This document shows positions 5,010-7,760 of a DNA stretch of 7,760 bases, piece after piece (the stretch's first letter is position 1; each line of letters starts with the position of its first letter). The stretch is from an uncultured Bacteroidia bacterium (GTDB lineage: Bacteria > Bacteroidota > Bacteroidia > Bacteroidales > UBA932): positions 1 to 7,760 of the forward strand of contig CACXHG010000119.1 in NCBI GenBank assembly GCA_902767355.1. The letters are read 5' to 3'. A program made the translations under genes and the position numbers. Under the pieces are notes generated by a model. That model had not been told where the DNA came from and searched no databases. It worked only from the letters and a program-made list of their open reading frames with translations.

Positions 5010-7760
5010 ATGAAAAAGATACTTTCAATATTCGCAATAATATTGCTCTTTGCGGGATGTCAGCCCAAGTACGAGCTGAACACCATGTTCAACATGCCCA
5101 CATCCCTTGACTCTCCCGCAGCGGTGACTTTGGATGTCACCTCTTCTGACCGGGTAGTGCTCAGTTGGGACGGTGGCGGCGCAGCCGACGGCGGCGTTGT
5201 TCTCTATGAGGTTCTCTTTGATTTGCCCGGCGGCGACTTCTCAGAGCCCGTGGAAGTTCTCAAGAGCGACCAGGGTGCCAAATCCCAGCTGACTCTGAGC
5301 CATGCAGAGCTGAACGCGATAGCCCGCAAGGCCGGCATCAAGACCGGCGAAAGCGGCGAACTTATCTGGACAGTGCGTGCTGCAAAGGGCGGCGAGGCCA
5401 AAGTGTATGAGGGTCATAATTCTATTAAGGTGACCCGCGGCGAAGGCATCGACGCCTTCCCCAAGGCCCTCTATCTGATGGGCTCAGCAGCCAAAGCCTC
5501 CGGCGAGGTGGAAGGCCGCGAATTCCGCATAGTGAAGGAAGGCCTCTATCAGATATACACCCGCCTTGATGCCGGTCAGATCTATTTCAAGAGCGACGAC
5601 GAAACTGGCGGACTGTATTACTTCAACTCTTCCAACAAGATCATGGAAGGCGAGGGCAGCGGCAACGTGACCGCTTCCGGCATGGGCGAAGTGACCAGAA
5701 TCACCGTCGATTTCAACTCCCTCGGCGTCAAGTTCGAGACCATCAGCGGCCTGAGCGTATATCCCTGCGCCTGCAAGTGGCTTGACGACGGTGAGTATCC
5801 CATCTACAACACCACCATCTCCTATGTCGGTCAGGGCATCTTCAAGGCCAGCAGCATGGTCATCGAGGAGTTCTTCCGCGGCTGGGACTGGTGCGCAGCA
5901 ACTGGCGAAGAGCGCTACACCATCTATGTGAGCGTTGACGGCAACGACTGCGAGTGGAGCACCACCGATGCCAAGTACGGTGCAACCCGCCCGAGTGTCA
6001 AATACGGCATAGAATACTTCGAAATTGCCGAGTACGGCAACCGTCCCGACTGGGGCAACGGCCCGTTCAAGTTCCCCGAAGAGGTGGAAGGCAAGATCTT
6101 CGACCTTGTGATCTATACCAACAAAGACAACAAGTTCTATCACGAATTTACCAATATCCAGCCCTACAACCCCGGCGATCCTATCCCCAGCGGCGGCATA
6201 CAGGACATTCCTGCAAGCCTCGTGATAAAGGGCGACGGCTCGGTCGATACCGGCAAGAGTCTGGATAAGCTGGGCGAGGGCGTATTCGTGCTGCCCTTCA
6301 CAAGCTTCACCGGCGGCAGCGTTTACTTCGAAGGCGACGGCCACGTGTATTATGCAAGCAGCGGAGCCATCGTACAGGGCGAGAATATGACCAACTTCTC
6401 AGCTACACCTGCAGGCACTATCGAGCGCCTTATCGTGGACTTCAACGAGCAGACCGTGACCCGCGCCCAGATAGGCGAGGTGGCTATGACCTGGGGCTAC
6501 AACCAGCAGCCTCTGGAGAACGGCGTGCTCTCTTATCGAGGCGACGGCATCTTCAAGGCTGAAAGCGTCCGCGTGCCTGCCTTCTACTCCGGTTTCGGCT
6601 GGCCCGAGGAGCGTTTCTCTTTCTATCTGACTATAGGCGAAGACCTCTACACCTGGGGCCGTCCCGACGACGGCGACGGTGAGAACCGTCCTGCCGTGGG
6701 CGAAGGCGGCAGCTACACTCTGCCTCTGGCAGAATTTGCCGGGCAGAGTCAGTGGGATCACCTTTGGAAGCTCGCTTCCGAGACTGAGTCCAGCACATTT
6801 GACGTGACTCTGACCATCGCAGCAGACGGCTCCCTGAGCTACACCATCTCCAACATCGTTCCTCTCTCGGAGGGTGTGCAGCACGTTCCCGAGACCCTTA
6901 CCATCGGCGGTTCGGCAGCCGAAACCGCCGGACAGCCTCTGGCAAAGATTGGCGAGGGCATCTTCCGCCTCGGCGCAACTGCGCTCAAGGACGGCGACAT
7001 CTTCTTTACCAGCGGCGACGGCTATCAGTATTACATCAATACCGAGGGCCTGCTCACCGAGGGCGAAAAGAGCCAGGAGATAACTGCAACGGCTGCGGGC
7101 GAAGCTGAACGCATCACCCTCAACTTCCTGACCCGCGAGGTTAAGCGTACTCCCCTGAACGACATCACCCTGACCTGGGCCGCTCCCAACCCCCGCTCTG
7201 TAGAGAGCGACGTGCTCAAATATGTCGGTGGCGGTAAATTCCGCACCAATACCTCTGTAGAATTCTACCGAGGCTGGGACTGGTGTGCAGCCAACGGCGA
7301 GGAACGCTATTCCTTCTATGTGACTATCGACGGCGAGAAGTGCACCTGGGGTCGTCCCGACAGTGGCGACGCAGAGACCCGCGCTACCATGAGCGACGGC
7401 AGCAGCCAGATCCGCGAGTTGAATGAGTTCGCCGGCCAGGGTCAGTGGGATCATCTCTGGAAACTCGCTTCCGAGACAGAGTCCAGCACATTTGACGTGA
7501 CTCTGACCATAGCGGCAGACGGCTCCCTGAGCTATACGATCTCCAACATCGTTCCTCTCTCCGAGGGCGTGCAGCATGTTCCCCATACCCTTACCATAGG
7601 CGGTTCTGCAGCCGAAACTGCCGGCCAGCCTCTGGCAAAGATTGGAGAGGGCATCTTCCGCCTTGGCGCAACCGCGCTCAAAGACGGCGACATCTTCTTC
7701 ACCAGCGGTGACGGCTATCAGTATTACATCAATACCGAAGGCCTGTTGACCGAGGGCGAA
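5010..7760 (+). CDS. Modular SusE/SusF-like outer membrane lipoprotein, 3' end beyond window
   Basis: From the ATG at 5010 the frame is open for 917 codons to the window edge with no stop, so the C-terminus is missing. The start MKKILSIFAIILLFAGC is a lipoprotein signal peptide with lipidation expected at C17. Residues about 30-141 resemble the SusE N-terminal FN3-like domain (VVLSWDGGGAADGG, then LYEVLFD, and a WTVRA strand). Modules of about 225-250 residues then begin near residues 153, 402, 629 and 860. Each opens with a short strand and Gly (LYLMGSA, LVIKGDG, LTIGGSA twice) and an EG(L/V/I)(Y/F) strand. The complete ones also carry a G-F/W-rich segment and a W-G-R-P or equivalent segment. 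By analogy with SusE and SusF, these are likely surface carbohydrate-binding modules with no catalytic role. I recognise the N-terminal domain and gene position with good confidence; the module family I cannot name. Spacing of 6 bp from the SusD-like stop implies translational coupling. Confidence 0.85.
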   Translation, partial: MKKILSIFAIILLFAGCQPKYELNTMFNMPTSLDSPAAVTLDVTSSDRVVLSWDGGGAADGGVVLYEVLFDLPGGDFSEPVEVLKSDQGAKSQLTLSHAELNAIARKAGIKTGESGELIWTVRAAKGGEAKVYEGHNSIKVTRGEGIDAFPKALYLMGSAAKASGEVEGREFRIVKEGLYQIYTRLDAGQIYFKSDDETGGLYYFNSSNKIMEGEGSGNVTASGMGEVTRITVDFNSLGVKFETISGLSVYPCACKWLDDGEYPIYNTTISYVGQGIFKASSMVIEEFFRGWDWCAATGEERYTIYVSVDGNDCEWSTTDAKYGATRPSVKYGIEYFEIAEYGNRPDWGNGPFKFPEEVEGKIFDLVIYTNKDNKFYHEFTNIQPYNPGDPIPSGGIQDIPASLVIKGDGSVDTGKSLDKLGEGVFVLPFTSFTGGSVYFEGDGHVYYASSGAIVQGENMTNFSATPAGTIERLIVDFNEQTVTRAQIGEVAMTWGYNQQPLENGVLSYRGDGIFKAESVRVPAFYSGFGWPEERFSFYLTIGEDLYTWGRPDDGDGENRPAVGEGGSYTLPLAEFAGQSQWDHLWKLASETESSTFDVTLTIAADGSLSYTISNIVPLSEGVQHVPETLTIGGSAAETAGQPLAKIGEGIFRLGATALKDGDIFFTSGDGYQYYINTEGLLTEGEKSQEITATAAGEAERITLNFLTREVKRTPLNDITLTWAAPNPRSVESDVLKYVGGGKFRTNTSVEFYRGWDWCAANGEERYSFYVTIDGEKCTWGRPDSGDAETRATMSDGSSQIRELNEFAGQGQWDHLWKLASETESSTFDVTLTIAADGSLSYTISNIVPLSEGVQHVPHTLTIGGSAAETAGQPLAKIGEGIFRLGATALKDGDIFFTSGDGYQYYINTEGLLTEGE
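6738..7067 (+). repeat. Direct repeat copy A (110 codons) in the modular lipoprotein
   Basis: Residues 577-686, starting AGQSQWDHLWKLASE, cover the end of module 2 and the beginning of module 3. The block matches copy B 693 bp downstream at 108 of 110 residues. My hand count gives 28 differing bases, 25 of them silent. Similarity drops abruptly just upstream of base 6738. Confidence 0.93.
7431..7760 (+). repeat. Direct repeat copy B (110 codons), continuing to window edge
   Basis: Residues 808-917, starting AGQGQWDHLWKLASE, cover the end of module 3 and the start of module 4. The only protein differences from copy A are Ser to Gly at residue 811 and Glu to His at residue 859. The repeat may extend beyond the window, because identity still holds at the last base. 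Confidence 0.93.

Larger units (their letters stand above)
5466..7760 (+). repeat. Array of at least four homologous protein modules
   Basis: Aligning the translated frame to itself gives modules starting at about bases 5466, 6213, 6894 and 7587, with periods of about 250, 226 and 231 residues. The shared order is: opening strand with Gly; GEG or KEG plus aromatic; a G-x-(I/V)-(Y/F)-F strand; a YY strand; a segment like ERITLNF or ERLIVDF; a G-x-F-(K/R) strand; an R-G-W-D-W or S-G-F-G-W loop; ERYxxYV; then a Trp-containing turn and a TISNI or FTNIQ strand. Module 1 is the most divergent and has about 20 extra residues near its end. Module 4 is cut by the window edge. Confidence 0.8.

Noticed and set aside
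5484..7586. Minus-strand open frames of about 286 and 395 codons opposite the modular lipoprotein, the second with internal repeats
   Set aside because: The repeats simply mirror the tandem modules on the + strand. The + frame has a lipoprotein signal, a SusE-like domain and silent-site divergence, proving it is the one under selection.
6738..7760. The direct repeats as a CRISPR array, mobile element or phase-variation cassette
   Set aside because: The repeats are 330 bp, in frame, lie within one coding sequence and differ mainly at silent sites. There are no short regular repeats with spacers, no terminal inverted repeats and no recombinase gene.

Overview
The window is a slice of a Bacteroidota (most likely Bacteroidales) polysaccharide utilization locus. 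The diagnosis rests on an adjacent SusC-like TonB-dependent receptor and SusD-like lipoprotein, followed by a SusE/SusF-type surface lipoprotein, all on the + strand. The DNA looks moderately GC-rich by eye, with strong preference for G or C at third codon positions. That fits a higher-GC gut Bacteroidales (Alistipes-like, for example) better than typical Bacteroides, but this placement is a weak inference.

Layout: (1) positions 1-330 hold the 3' end of a ROK-family sugar kinase. (2) A 36-bp gap contains no recognisable promoter or terminator. (3) 367-3414 encodes a complete 1015-residue SusC-like transporter. (4) 3429-5003 encodes a complete 524-residue SusD-like glycan-binding lipoprotein, preceded by an unusually clear Shine-Dalgarno sequence. 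(5) From 5010 to the window end a single frame stays open for 917 codons without a stop. It encodes a modular lipoprotein with an N-terminal SusE/FN3-like domain followed by at least four related modules of about 225-250 residues, the fourth cut by the window edge.

How the parts fit: the SusC-like barrel imports oligosaccharides using TonB energy, the SusD-like protein is its lid and primary binder, and the modular lipoprotein probably supplies extra surface binding sites, as SusE and SusF do for starch. A ROK kinase would phosphorylate a released monosaccharide in the cytoplasm. Tight spacing (36, 14 and 6 bp) suggests one operon. No glycoside hydrolase, regulator or sulfatase is in view, so the substrate cannot be named.

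I see no unprecedented system here. The most interesting part is the modular lipoprotein. A 110-residue block recurs at a 231-codon period with 108/110 identical residues despite about 28 nucleotide differences, and a cysteine pair at conserved spacing is present in two modules and jointly absent from a third.
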